DNA of 29,023 nt from assembly GCA_934647165.1 (NCBI GenBank), contig CAKUFA010000033.1, forward strand, positions 1 through 29,023, read 5' to 3'. The translations under genes were made by a program, and so were the position numbers. Shown here piece after piece: positions 15,013 through 22,906 of the stretch. This stretch comes from an uncultured Clostridia bacterium (GTDB taxonomy: Bacteria; Bacillota; Clostridia; Christensenellales; Aristaeellaceae). Position 1 is the first letter of the stretch. Every line of letters starts with the position of its first letter. A model generated the notes under the pieces. That model searched no databases. It saw only the letters and a list, made by a program, of their open reading frames with translations, and had not been told where the DNA came from.

Positions 15013-15846
15013 TTAGGGCAGCAGGGCATAGGATACTGCACCATCGCGTAAGGTAATCAGGATACCTTCGCTTGCATCCTGCGTTACCACAACCTGTGCG
15101 CCGACGCTTTCCAGCAGCTGAATAACGGAATCCGCGGGCGTTTCCGGACGCTCAGCCGTGCTGGTGGAAATCACCGCAAGCGTTGGCGACACGGTTTGCA
15201 CCAAAGAGACGGACGTGGCGTCGTCCTCCCCGTGGTGAGCAACCTTCAGCACATCTGCATGGGTCAAAAGTCCGGCCTGAAGCAGCGTCAACTCTTCGGG
15301 AAACTCCATGTCGCCCGTTAGCAGAATGGAACCGGCGCTGCTTTCAGCCCGCAAAACCAGCGAGTTGTTGTTTTCCTTGTCTGCATCCCTCTGCAGGGGA
15401 GCGAGAACGGTGAGTGTTCCGCCGTCCAGGGGCAGCGTGTCTCCGCCAAGGAGCCACGTGACGTCCTCCTTGCGTTTGTTCGCTGCTTTTACAAGCGGAT
15501 GTTTTTTGCGCTTTCCATCCGTGAAATAGTCAGAGGCATACCATGCGTCTATCGCAATGGAGGATTTGGCCAGAGACATGGCGCCCCCGGCGTGATCCTT
15601 GTCGGTATGGGTGAGGATGACTCCGCTTAGCTGGGTGATGCCGCGCTTTTGGAGCGCAGCGGCCACTATGTCCCAGCTATCCTTGGAGCCGGTGTCAATC
15701 AGGTAGCGCGTTGTGCCGCTTTCCAGCAGCAGGCAGTCAGCTTTGCCGACATTCAGTGCCAGCAGGGTCATTTCCGCGGCATTGGCGCAGGCACAGCAAA
15801 CGCACAGCCACAGGGCAAGCAGCAAGCACAGGCATCGTTTCAGCAT
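15013..15846 (-). CDS. Secreted ComEC/Rec2-type metallo-beta-lactamase-fold hydrolase
   Basis: 277 residues from ATG 15846, chosen because it begins an evident signal sequence (MLKRC, hydrophobic core, ANA-AE cleavage near residue 24). A longer frame upstream adds a charged stretch without export features. The hydrophobic core is cysteine-rich, so lipid modification is possible. The mature part has the metal-binding motif HTDKDH (80-85), a TGD motif, and VAHHG, all as in the soluble metallo-beta-lactamase domain of ComEC. Stand-alone secreted relatives occur in many Firmicutes and are often suspected nucleases or phosphodiesterases, but the substrate here is unknown. There is no ComEC membrane domain. 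The ribosome site is weak (AGGGGGA). The gene is convergent with the preceding operon and divergent from uvrB. Confidence 0.83.
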   Translation of the reverse strand: MLKRCLCLLLALWLCVCCACANAAEMTLLALNVGKADCLLLESGTTRYLIDTGSKDSWDIVAAALQKRGITQLSGVILTHTDKDHAGGAMSLAKSSIAIDAWYASDYFTDGKRKKHPLVKAANKRKEDVTWLLGGDTLPLDGGTLTVLAPLQRDADKENNNSLVLRAESSAGSILLTGDMEFPEELTLLQAGLLTHADVLKVAHHGEDDATSVSLVQTVSPTLAVISTSTAERPETPADSVIQLLESVGAQVVVTQDASEGILITLRDGAVSYALLP

Positions 15847-15917
15847 GGCAGAAGTCCCCCTTTTACCAATAATACGCCGCACAGGCTTTCTTTCTTCCCG
15901 GAAGAGTGTTTTTCCTC

Positions 15918-15946
15918 TTTCCATTTGCTATGGAATGTGCTATCAT
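15918..15946 (+). promoter_or_regulatory. Promoter of uvrB
   Basis: TTTCCA (15918-15923) and TATCAT (15941-15946) are 17 bases apart, with TGC immediately before the -10 box as an extended -10. Confidence 0.6.
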
Positions 15947-15961
15947 AAAGAGCACGACAAG

Positions 15962-15973
15962 GAACGCGTGTTC
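15962..15973 (+). promoter_or_regulatory. LexA (SOS) box in the uvrB leader
   Basis: GAACGCGTGTTC is a perfect match to the Gram-positive LexA core GAAC-N4-GTTC, and the central GCGT fits the RNRY consensus. It sits between the -10 box and the ribosome site, so bound LexA would block early transcription of uvrB. Confidence 0.82.
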
Positions 15974-15985
15974 GTGGAGGAAATG

Positions 15986-18004
15986 ATGGACAAGTTTGTG
16001 TTGAAAGCGCCCTATCAGCCCAGTGGCGACCAGCCGCAGGCCATCGAGGCGCTGGCAAAGGGCGTGCAAGCAGGATTGCAAAGCCAGGTGCTGCTGGGTG
16101 TAACAGGTTCCGGCAAAACGTTTACCATGGCGTCCGTGATTGAAAAGGTGCAAAAGCCAACCCTGGTGATTGCCCATAACAAAACCCTGGCCGCGCAGCT
16201 GTGCAGCGAACTGAAGGCTTTTTTCCCGGATAGCCGGGTGGAATATTTTGTGTCCTATTACGATTACTATCAGCCAGAGGCATATATTGCTTCCTCGGAT
16301 ACCTATATCGAGAAGGACGCATCCATCAACGAGGAGATTGACCGCCTTCGGCACAGCGCCACTGCGGCTCTGCGTGAACGTAAGGATGTGATTATTGTCG
16401 CCTCGGTGAGCTGCATTTATTCCATGGGCGATCCCAGCGAATATGAGGGTCAGATGGTTTCCCTCCGGCCGGGAATGCAGATGAGCCGTGAAAAACTGGT
16501 GCGCCGGCTGATCGACATTCAGTATGAACGGAACGATGTGGAGTTTGACCGCGGCACCTTCCGTGTGCGCGGCGACACGCTGGAGATCATTCCGGCTGGG
16601 GAGCATGAGCATGCGCTGCGCATTGAGTTCTTTGGCGATGAGATTGACCGTATCAGTGAAATTGAGGCAGTGAGCGGCCATGTGCTCACGGTGCTGGAGC
16701 ATGCCAGCGTATTCCCGGCCACCCACTATGCTACGGATCACAGCCATATGGAGGAAAATATCGCGGTTATTGAGCATGATTTGCAGGAGCGTGTGGCTGC
16801 CTTTGAAAAAGAGGGAAAACTGCTGGAGGCGCAGCGCATTGCCCAACGAACCAATTACGACATCGAAATGATGCGGGAAATCGGCTATTGCCAGGGCATT
16901 GAAAACTATTCCCGTTATTTTGACGGGAGGAAGCCCGGCGATGCGCCCTATTCGCTGCTGGATTATTTTCCGAAGGATTTTCTCTGTTTTATTGATGAAA
17001 GCCATGTGACGGTGCCGCAGATTCGCGCCATGTACAACGGAGATCGTGCCCGCAAGAATACCTTGGTGGAGTATGGCTTCCGCCTGCCGTCCGCTTATGA
17101 CAACCGCCCGCTGCTTTTTAGCGAATTTGAACAGCGCATTCATCAGACAATTTATGTTTCTGCAACCCCTGGTCCATATGAAATGGGGAAGGCACAGCAG
17201 GTGGTTGAACAGATTATCCGTCCCACGGGGCTGCTGGATCCGGAAATTGTGCTGCGCAAGGCTACCGGCCAGGTGGATGATCTGGTAGGCGAAATTCGCA
17301 AGGTGGTGGCGCGCGGCGAACGGGTGCTGGTGACCACGCTCACCAAGCGCATGGCAGAAAGCCTCACCGATTATCTCAAGGAATTGGAAATTCGCGTGCG
17401 CTATCTCCACAGTGATATTCAGACCATCGAGCGTATGCAGCTCATCCGCGATTTGCGCCTGGGCGAATATGATGTGCTGGTGGGCATCAATCTCCTGCGC
17501 GAAGGACTGGATTTGCCGGAGGTGTCCCTGGTAGCCATCCTGGATGCGGATAAGGAGGGCTTCCTGCGCAGCGAAACCTCGTTGGTACAGACCATTGGCC
17601 GCGCGGCACGCAATGCGGACGGCCGCGTTATCATGTATGGTGATATCCTGACAGAAAGCATGGAGAAAGCCATCACGGAAACCAATCGCCGCCGGGCGAT
17701 TCAACAGGAATATAACCGCATCCACGGCATCACGCCGGAAACCGTGCGAAATGCGATTCGCGACGTGCTGGAAATTACCCGCCAGGTGGAGAGCAAGGCT
17801 GCTGCGCCGCTGGATGAGGATGAACGCGCTGCCCTGATGCGGCAGGTGGAGGATCAGATGCTCGCAGCGGCTAAGAATCTTGAGTTTGAGCAGGCGGCGA
17901 AACTGCGTGATCAGCTGCTGGAACTGCGTGGCGAAAAGCCGCAAAAGCCGGATGTGCAGCAGCGCCGCTCCCGTGCGCCGAGAAGCCGGAAATCCACGCA
18001 CTGA
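15986..18004 (+). CDS. uvrB: Excinuclease ABC subunit B
   Basis: 672 residues, the normal UvrB length. UvrB is the helicase-like damage-verification subunit of nucleotide excision repair, loaded by UvrA and then binding UvrC. Visible are Walker A GVTGSGKT (38-45), the beta-hairpin YYDYYQPEAY that inserts between the DNA strands, the DESHV motif II, SATPGPYE, GINLLREGLDLPEVSL, QTIGRAARN motif VI, and the C-terminal UVR motif (NLEFEQAAKLRDQLLEL) that contacts UvrC. ATG 15986 is chosen over the adjacent ATG 15983 because GGAGG ends at 15980. The gene is transcribed alone from 15918-15946 with a LexA operator, so it should be DNA-damage inducible. No uvrA or uvrC is adjacent. The basic C-terminal tail after the UVR motif is somewhat extended. 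Confidence 0.97.
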   Translation: MDKFVLKAPYQPSGDQPQAIEALAKGVQAGLQSQVLLGVTGSGKTFTMASVIEKVQKPTLVIAHNKTLAAQLCSELKAFFPDSRVEYFVSYYDYYQPEAYIASSDTYIEKDASINEEIDRLRHSATAALRERKDVIIVASVSCIYSMGDPSEYEGQMVSLRPGMQMSREKLVRRLIDIQYERNDVEFDRGTFRVRGDTLEIIPAGEHEHALRIEFFGDEIDRISEIEAVSGHVLTVLEHASVFPATHYATDHSHMEENIAVIEHDLQERVAAFEKEGKLLEAQRIAQRTNYDIEMMREIGYCQGIENYSRYFDGRKPGDAPYSLLDYFPKDFLCFIDESHVTVPQIRAMYNGDRARKNTLVEYGFRLPSAYDNRPLLFSEFEQRIHQTIYVSATPGPYEMGKAQQVVEQIIRPTGLLDPEIVLRKATGQVDDLVGEIRKVVARGERVLVTTLTKRMAESLTDYLKELEIRVRYLHSDIQTIERMQLIRDLRLGEYDVLVGINLLREGLDLPEVSLVAILDADKEGFLRSETSLVQTIGRAARNADGRVIMYGDILTESMEKAITETNRRRAIQQEYNRIHGITPETVRNAIRDVLEITRQVESKAAAPLDEDERAALMRQVEDQMLAAAKNLEFEQAAKLRDQLLELRGEKPQKPDVQQRRSRAPRSRKSTH

Positions 18005-18029
18005 GCCGCTTTTACAAAAAACTTATCAG

Positions 18030-18077
18030 CATCGAAGGAGGCTCCGCTTGTCATGGAGCCTCCTTCGATGTTTTTTT
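18030..18077. terminator. Strong bidirectional terminator between uvrB and the carboxypeptidase gene
   Basis: CATCGAAGGAGGCTCC (18030-18045) pairs perfectly with GGAGCCTCCTTCGATG (18055-18070), followed by seven T residues on the plus strand. The last T overlaps the stop codon of the minus-strand carboxypeptidase gene. Read on the minus strand, the hairpin runs towards GATAAGTTTTTTG. Confidence 0.93.
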
Positions 18078-19474
18078 CACTTGGCCCAATTGAGATAATC
18101 CGGCTTGGTGTAACCCTGGCCGTTGGGTTCGCTTTCAATCATCACCAGCAGCGCATCCTTGCAGCCTTCAGCCATGAGCTGCTGATCCTCCGGTGCGCCG
18201 GTCACGGTTTTGGCGCGGGAACTGGTGTAGAACCAGAGACCTTCGTTTTCTGCCAGAGGCTGCCCGTCCTGGCTACGCAGCGTGGATGGGTCAAGACCCA
18301 TGGCGGACAGTGCATCCTGGTCATAGAATGTCCAGCTTGCTTCGGGCAGGTTGTTTTCCCACTTGCAAGAGGCAAGGGTGCCGTTTTCAGATTTGCCGCC
18401 GTTGTAAACCTCAATGGTGTAAGCGTCAATGTTCAGGCGGCCATAGGCAAAGTCGATCAGCTCTGCTGAAGTCGGATAATCCTCGTAAGAGGACTTGCTA
18501 TAAAATCCGCGGTCCGTGGTCGCCTGGAAGGCTTCGGCCATTTTCTGGGCAACTTCTTTCATGTACAGGATGTTTTCTGAATCCGCAGCCTCGTCATAGG
18601 CGCGATAACACCAGGGATAGAGCACGCTCTGGATACCGGTGTGCAAACTGGCCAGCGCGTCAATCTTATTGTTCAGCAGGAAATTTTGCACAGCCTGCAC
18701 TTCCGGCTCCGTGGCGGCGGAAGAACCCGCCCGGTTGTAAGCATTGGCGCCCACAACGCCTGTTTCTACGGTGTCCACGTCAAAACGGTTCCATTGATAA
18801 TCAAAGGTGCGGTTCATATCAATGCCGCTGTTGCGCGGATCATCGCCAGGGATACCGTTGCCATCCCAGTCCGGGCTTTCCATGCCAAAAACGGGCGCGC
18901 TTTGTGGATCAGGCTGTGCATCTGCCGTGCCGCGATAAAGCACGGAAATAAATCCATCGCCATCAATGTCCGTATAGGGATCGGAGAAGGCAACGCCGTC
19001 GCCGTTTGCGTCCACAGGGCGCAGATTCTGCCGCGTGTTGTAGACGAAGGATTGCTCATAACCATCAGGATTGATGACCGGAACAACATAAATGTCATAA
19101 CGGCGGAGAAGATCGCTCACTTGCTCGGAACTGCTGTTTTCTGTCAACCACCAAGCAAAATACATGGCACAGGCGGCAGATTCCCGCTCACCCCCGTGGA
19201 TGTTGGCCAGCACGGCAATGCCGGTTTTCTCTTCCTTGTCCACGGAAGGGTCGGTCAATTCCATGCACCAAAGCGCACGCTCCTGCCAGCTGTGGCCGAT
19301 GGGGTAGAGCGAGGTGATGGACGGATACGCCTGATTGATGCTTGCCAGCTGCTTTTCAAGCTCGCCATAGGAATAGCGAATGCTCCAGTCAATGGATACC
19401 TTTTCTTCTGCAATGGCGACAGACGAGAGAAGAAGCACTGTGGCAATCAGCAAGGACAATACTTTTTTCATCAT
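18077..19474 (-). CDS. Secreted M14-family zinc carboxypeptidase
   Basis: 465 residues from ATG 19474, with GGGAGG 5 bases upstream; TTG 19477 is too close to it, and ATG 19471 is an alternative. A signal peptide (MMKK, hydrophobic core, cleavage near AIA-EE at 22-23) predicts export. Zinc ligands are H93 and E96 in HGGERE and H277 in SLHTG, and the general-base glutamate is E354 in TIEVYNGG. The RNSGIDMNR segment (213-221) carries the substrate-binding Arg/Asn pair, as in carboxypeptidase T. An inserted acidic region has calcium-loop-like stretches DANGDG (154-159), DIDGDG (168-173) and DWDGNG (201-206). The family removes C-terminal residues from peptides. Divergence from an oligopeptide importer suggests extracellular peptide trimming before uptake, which is inference. 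Confidence 0.9.
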   Translation of the reverse strand: MMKKVLSLLIATVLLLSSVAIAEEKVSIDWSIRYSYGELEKQLASINQAYPSITSLYPIGHSWQERALWCMELTDPSVDKEEKTGIAVLANIHGGERESAACAMYFAWWLTENSSSEQVSDLLRRYDIYVVPVINPDGYEQSFVYNTRQNLRPVDANGDGVAFSDPYTDIDGDGFISVLYRGTADAQPDPQSAPVFGMESPDWDGNGIPGDDPRNSGIDMNRTFDYQWNRFDVDTVETGVVGANAYNRAGSSAATEPEVQAVQNFLLNNKIDALASLHTGIQSVLYPWCYRAYDEAADSENILYMKEVAQKMAEAFQATTDRGFYSKSSYEDYPTSAELIDFAYGRLNIDAYTIEVYNGGKSENGTLASCKWENNLPEASWTFYDQDALSAMGLDPSTLRSQDGQPLAENEGLWFYTSSRAKTVTGAPEDQQLMAEGCKDALLVMIESEPNGQGYTKPDYLNWAK

Positions 19475-19523
19475 CAATACCTCCCATAACTTCTTTGCTG
19501 CTTCTTTGATTTAACACGCTAAT

Positions 19524-19552
19524 ATACTATCACACAAAAGCATCGAATGCAA
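19524..19552 (-). promoter_or_regulatory. Probable promoter of the carboxypeptidase gene (minus strand)
   Basis: On the minus strand TTGCAT (19552-19547) and TAGTAT (19529-19524) are 17 bases apart. The -10 match is only moderate. Confidence 0.5.
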
Positions 19553-19576
19553 TACCTAATTTTTATTTTGTGAATC

Positions 19577-19609
19577 AAAAAACGCCATGCACTGTTAGGG
19601 GCGCATGGC
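19577..19609 (-). terminator. Orphan terminator-like hairpin upstream of the carboxypeptidase promoter
   Basis: GCCATGC (19584-19590) and GCATGGC (19603-19609) are perfect inverted repeats. On the minus strand the hairpin is followed by G and six T residues. No minus-strand gene lies to its right, so either a small untracked transcript ends here or it insulates the carboxypeptidase promoter. In the rest of the 19475-19878 intergenic stretch I see only the two promoters and otherwise AT-rich sequence with no supportable gene. Confidence 0.45.
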
Positions 19610-19776
19610 AAGACAGACGGGACGCTTTTCAGTATGGATGAAAAAATACGGGCAAGCATGGCGAATATTGGGAACGATAGACATATACAATCTATTATGC
19701 ATGTATGATATGGGAAAAATGCATTTCGCAGCCTGTTTTTCTCATGTTTTTTCATGCTTTTTGCACCTTTTACCTG

Positions 19777-19805
19777 TTGCATATGCGAATTCGAGATGAT
19801 ATGAT
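19777..19805 (+). promoter_or_regulatory. Promoter of the opp operon
   Basis: TTGCAT (19777-19782) and TATGAT (19800-19805) are separated by 17 bases, about 70 bases before the oppB start. Confidence 0.7.
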
Positions 19806-19878
19806 AAGTGCCAATCCTTTACTTCCTGCTCTGTGAGGGCAAGGAGGCGTCGGTGCATCAAAGAAAGGGATGATGGCG

Positions 19879-20790
19879 ATGCTGAAATATTCCATCAAGC
19901 GAATTCTGCTTGCCCTACTGACCGTTCTCATTATTGCGGCCATTACCTTTTTTGCCATGAACGCCATACCGGGCGGCCCTTTTGCCAGTGAAAAGGCGCG
20001 TGATCCTGCGGCGCAGGCCATGCTGGAGAAGCGCTTTGGCCTGGATAAGCCCCTGGGAGAGCAGTTCTTCAATTACCTGAACAACCTGCTGCATGGTGAC
20101 TTGGGGGTATCCACCAAAACAAACCGCGAAATCAGCGATATTATCAAGGAAAGCTTCGGCGTTTCCGCCAAGCTGGGGTTGATGGCAGCGCTCATTGCCG
20201 TTGTTTTCGGCCTGATGCTGGGGTGCATTGCGGCGCTCAAGCGCGGCAAATGGCCGGATCGGGTGATTATCTTTTTCACGACGCTTCTGGTATCGGTACC
20301 CAATTTCGTGTTGGCAACCATTTTGCTGTTGGTGTTCTGCCTTCAGCTGAAATGGATCGGCGTGTGGAACCCATCCAACCCCAATTATATCCTGCCGGTG
20401 ATTGCGCTGGCCATGTCGCCTATGGCGTATATTACCCGCCTGACCAAGTCCAGCATGCTGGATGTGCTGGGGCAGGATTACATCCGCACAGCCAAGGCAA
20501 AAGGCGTGCGGGGCAGTTTGGTGATCTTCAAGCATGCGCTGCGCAATGGCCTGATCCCGGTGATTACCTATGTCGGCCCCATGACGGCCTACATCCTCAC
20601 GGGCTCCATGGTGGTAGAAACGGTTTTCACCATTGGCGGCCTTGGCACTCAGTTTGTAAAATCCATCGGCAACCAGGATTATCCGCTGATTATGGCCACA
20701 ACCATTTTTCTGGCGGTGCTGATGGTGATGGCGACGCTTATCAGCGACCTGGTGTACAAGCTGGTTGATCCCCGCATTACCTTGGAATAA
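19879..20790 (+). CDS. oppB: Oligopeptide ABC transporter permease OppB
   Basis: 303 residues. It is a membrane-spanning subunit of a class C-type peptide importer, with an N-terminal helix (ILLALLTVLIIAAITFFAMNAIPGGP, split here as ILLALLTVLIIAAITFF and AMNAIPGGP) and a further set of membrane helices consistent with the usual six. The cytoplasmic EAA-like coupling loop is DYIRTAKAKGVRGSLVIFKH, and the ending DLVYKLVDPRITL is standard for OppB/DppB. Three in-frame ATGs lie close together (19870, 19873, 19879). AAAGGGA directly overlaps the first and is 8 bases before the third, so 19879 is chosen. It is the first gene of oppBCDF-A and is followed after 15 bases by oppC. Dipeptide versus oligopeptide preference cannot be read from this sequence. 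Confidence 0.92.
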   Translation: MLKYSIKRILLALLTVLIIAAITFFAMNAIPGGPFASEKARDPAAQAMLEKRFGLDKPLGEQFFNYLNNLLHGDLGVSTKTNREISDIIKESFGVSAKLGLMAALIAVVFGLMLGCIAALKRGKWPDRVIIFFTTLLVSVPNFVLATILLLVFCLQLKWIGVWNPSNPNYILPVIALAMSPMAYITRLTKSSMLDVLGQDYIRTAKAKGVRGSLVIFKHALRNGLIPVITYVGPMTAYILTGSMVVETVFTIGGLGTQFVKSIGNQDYPLIMATTIFLAVLMVMATLISDLVYKLVDPRITLE

Positions 20791-20805
20791 AAGGAGGGAA
20801 GAGGC

Positions 20806-21888
20806 ATGAAGCATGAATTCAAGGACGACATGCTGCCGCGCAAGCAGTTTCTGAGCATGCAAATTGACCTGAGCAAATTTGCGCCTGCCACCGATGCAGA
20901 AAAGCAGCAGCACGACACCATGCGCGAATCCACGACCTTTTTCCGGGACGGTATGCGCAAGCTGATGAAGAACCCCCTGGCGGTTGCCAGTATCATCGTG
21001 CTTGCTGTGATGATTCTCATGATCGTCATTATCCCTGCGGTGTATCCCTACAGCTATTCCGAAATGATCACCGTGGACGGCAAGCGCGACAAGAGCGCCA
21101 AAAACCTTGCGCCCTTTGAATATTCCAAGATGGAAAAGCAGGCGATCGAGCGAGGTGAAAAGATTTTTCCACACATTTTCGGCACGGATGAGTTGTGCCG
21201 CGACTATTTCATCCGTGTGGTCTACGGTGCAAGGGTCAGCCTGATGGTGGGTCTGTTCGCAAGCCTCATTGTGCTGATTATCGGGCTTTTATACGGCTCC
21301 ATATCCGGTTATTTCGGCGGCAAGGTGGATTTAGTGATGATGCGCATTGTCGATATCATCTATTCGCTGCCCGATACGCTGATGGTGATTCTGCTGAGCG
21401 TTGTGCTTGGCAAAACCATCGGTCCGCTGATTCAGGGAACGGTGCTGGCGAAAATCGGCAACAACATGATTTCACTGTTTGTGGTTTTTGGGCTTTTGTA
21501 CTGGGTGGGCATGGCACGGTTGGTGCGCGGCCAGATCCTGTCCATCAAAAACAATGAATATGTGCTGGCGGCCAAGGCAATCGGCACGAAGCCCGGACGG
21601 ATTATCCGCAAACATATCCTGCCAAACTGCATGAGCGTTATCTTCATTTCTGTGGCGCTGCAAGTGCCATCTGCCATCTTCACGGAAAGCTTCCTGAGCT
21701 TCATCGGTCTGGGCGTTCAGGCGCCCATGCCCTCACTGGGTTCACTGGCCAACGCAGCCCGGGGCGGCATGCAGCTTTATCCCTGGAAGATGCTTTTCCC
21801 GGCGATTGCCATTTGCCTGATTGTGTTGAGCTTTAACCTGCTGGGCGATGGTCTGCGCGACGCTTTCGATCCTAAGCTGAGGAGGTAA
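20806..21888 (+). CDS. oppC: Oligopeptide ABC transporter permease OppC
   Basis: 360 residues. This is the second permease of the importer. It begins with a hydrophilic cytoplasmic N-terminus of some 60 residues, longer than in DppC-type proteins, followed by the first membrane helix (PLAVASIIVLAVMILMIVII). An extracellular loop follows that contains the GTDELCRDYFIRVVYGARVS element characteristic of OppC/DppC (GTDxxGRDxxSR type). The EAA coupling loop is NEYVLAAKAIGTKPGRIIRK, and the protein ends with LLGDGLRDAFDPKL, the family's usual terminus. AAGGAGGG precedes the ATG. The stop codon lies within the ribosome-site region of oppD, so translation is coupled. Confidence 0.93.
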   Translation: MKHEFKDDMLPRKQFLSMQIDLSKFAPATDAEKQQHDTMRESTTFFRDGMRKLMKNPLAVASIIVLAVMILMIVIIPAVYPYSYSEMITVDGKRDKSAKNLAPFEYSKMEKQAIERGEKIFPHIFGTDELCRDYFIRVVYGARVSLMVGLFASLIVLIIGLLYGSISGYFGGKVDLVMMRIVDIIYSLPDTLMVILLSVVLGKTIGPLIQGTVLAKIGNNMISLFVVFGLLYWVGMARLVRGQILSIKNNEYVLAAKAIGTKPGRIIRKHILPNCMSVIFISVALQVPSAIFTESFLSFIGLGVQAPMPSLGSLANAARGGMQLYPWKMLFPAIAICLIVLSFNLLGDGLRDAFDPKLRR

Positions 21889-21892
21889 GAAC

Positions 21893-22906
21893 ATGATGGA
21901 TACGCCTCTGTTGCAGGTCAAGAATCTGTGCACTACCTTCGAGGTGGGCGCGGGAGAGGTACGCGCCGTCAACGGTGTTTCTTTCAATCTGGATAGAGGG
22001 AAAGTGCTGGGCATTGTAGGCGAGAGCGGCTCCGGCAAGAGCGTGACGGCCTATTCCATCATGCGCATTCTGGTGGAACCCGGTAAGATTGTAGGCGGCG
22101 AGGTGCTTTTCAAGGGCGATAACATTGTCAACTATTCCGAAAAGCAAATGCGCGAGTTTCGTGGCAAGCGGGTCAGCATTGTTTTTCAGGATCCCATGAC
22201 CTCTCTGAATCCCACCTTCACGATCGGCAATCAGCTTCGAGAGGCGATTTTGCTTCATACGGATCGCAACCGTGCCCAGGCAAACGCCCGCGCGCTGGAG
22301 ATGCTCCAGCTGGTTGGCGTCAATGAGCCGGAAAAGCGCCTGAAGCAATATCCGCACGAGCTTTCCGGCGGCATGCGGCAAAGGGTGATGATTGCCATGG
22401 CGCTGGCGTGCGAACCGGATATTCTGATTGCGGATGAACCGACCACAGCGCTGGATGTGACCATTCAGGCGCAGATCCTGGAGCTGATGAAGGATCTGCA
22501 AAAGAAAATGGGCATGGCCATTATCATGATTACGCATGACTTGGGCGTGATTGCGGACATGTGTGATGAGATTATCGTTATGTATGCCGGACGTGTGTGT
22601 GAGCGCGGCACGGTAGACGAAATCTTCTACAATCCACGGCATGAATATACCAAGGGACTGCTTCGCTCCATTCCGACGCTGGACATGCACCATGCCAAGC
22701 TGCATCCCATCGCCGGCTCGCCGGTGGATCTGACCAACATGCCTAAGGGCTGTGCTTTTGCTTCCCGCTGCGATCGGTGTATGAAAATCTGCCTGACCGA
22801 GCTGCCCGAAGAAGTAAGCGTAAATGACAGCCACAAGGCTTCCTGCTGGATGAATGTTAAGCAGGTTTACGATGAGGCCGCAAAGGAGGGAAAGCTGCAT
22901 GAGTGA
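21893..22906 (+). CDS. oppD: Oligopeptide ABC transporter ATP-binding protein OppD
   Basis: 337 residues. ATPase subunit with Walker A GESGSGKS, Q-loop FQDPMTSLNP, ABC signature LSGGMRQRV, Walker B ILIADEPTTALD and the switch histidine in ITHDLG. The C-terminal oligopeptide/dipeptide-specific extension ends with a cysteine-rich stretch (GCAFASRCDRCMKIC ... CW) of the type seen in OppD/DppD proteins, where iron-sulfur clusters have been found in some homologues. Whether one binds here is unknown. GGAGG at 21881-21885 precedes the ATG by 7 bases. The 3' end overlaps oppF by 8 bases. Confidence 0.95.
   Translation: MMDTPLLQVKNLCTTFEVGAGEVRAVNGVSFNLDRGKVLGIVGESGSGKSVTAYSIMRILVEPGKIVGGEVLFKGDNIVNYSEKQMREFRGKRVSIVFQDPMTSLNPTFTIGNQLREAILLHTDRNRAQANARALEMLQLVGVNEPEKRLKQYPHELSGGMRQRVMIAMALACEPDILIADEPTTALDVTIQAQILELMKDLQKKMGMAIIMITHDLGVIADMCDEIIVMYAGRVCERGTVDEIFYNPRHEYTKGLLRSIPTLDMHHAKLHPIAGSPVDLTNMPKGCAFASRCDRCMKICLTELPEEVSVNDSHKASCWMNVKQVYDEAAKEGKLHE

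Noticed and set aside
15863..18001. Open frame of about 700 codons on the minus strand opposite uvrB
   Set aside because: Antisense shadow of uvrB. Its composition (His/Gln/Ile-rich) is unlike a real protein and no start signal is present.
19605..19799. Small open frames on either strand in the carboxypeptidase-oppB intergenic region
   Set aside because: No ribosome site, no recognisable sequence, and they overlap promoters and the hairpin.
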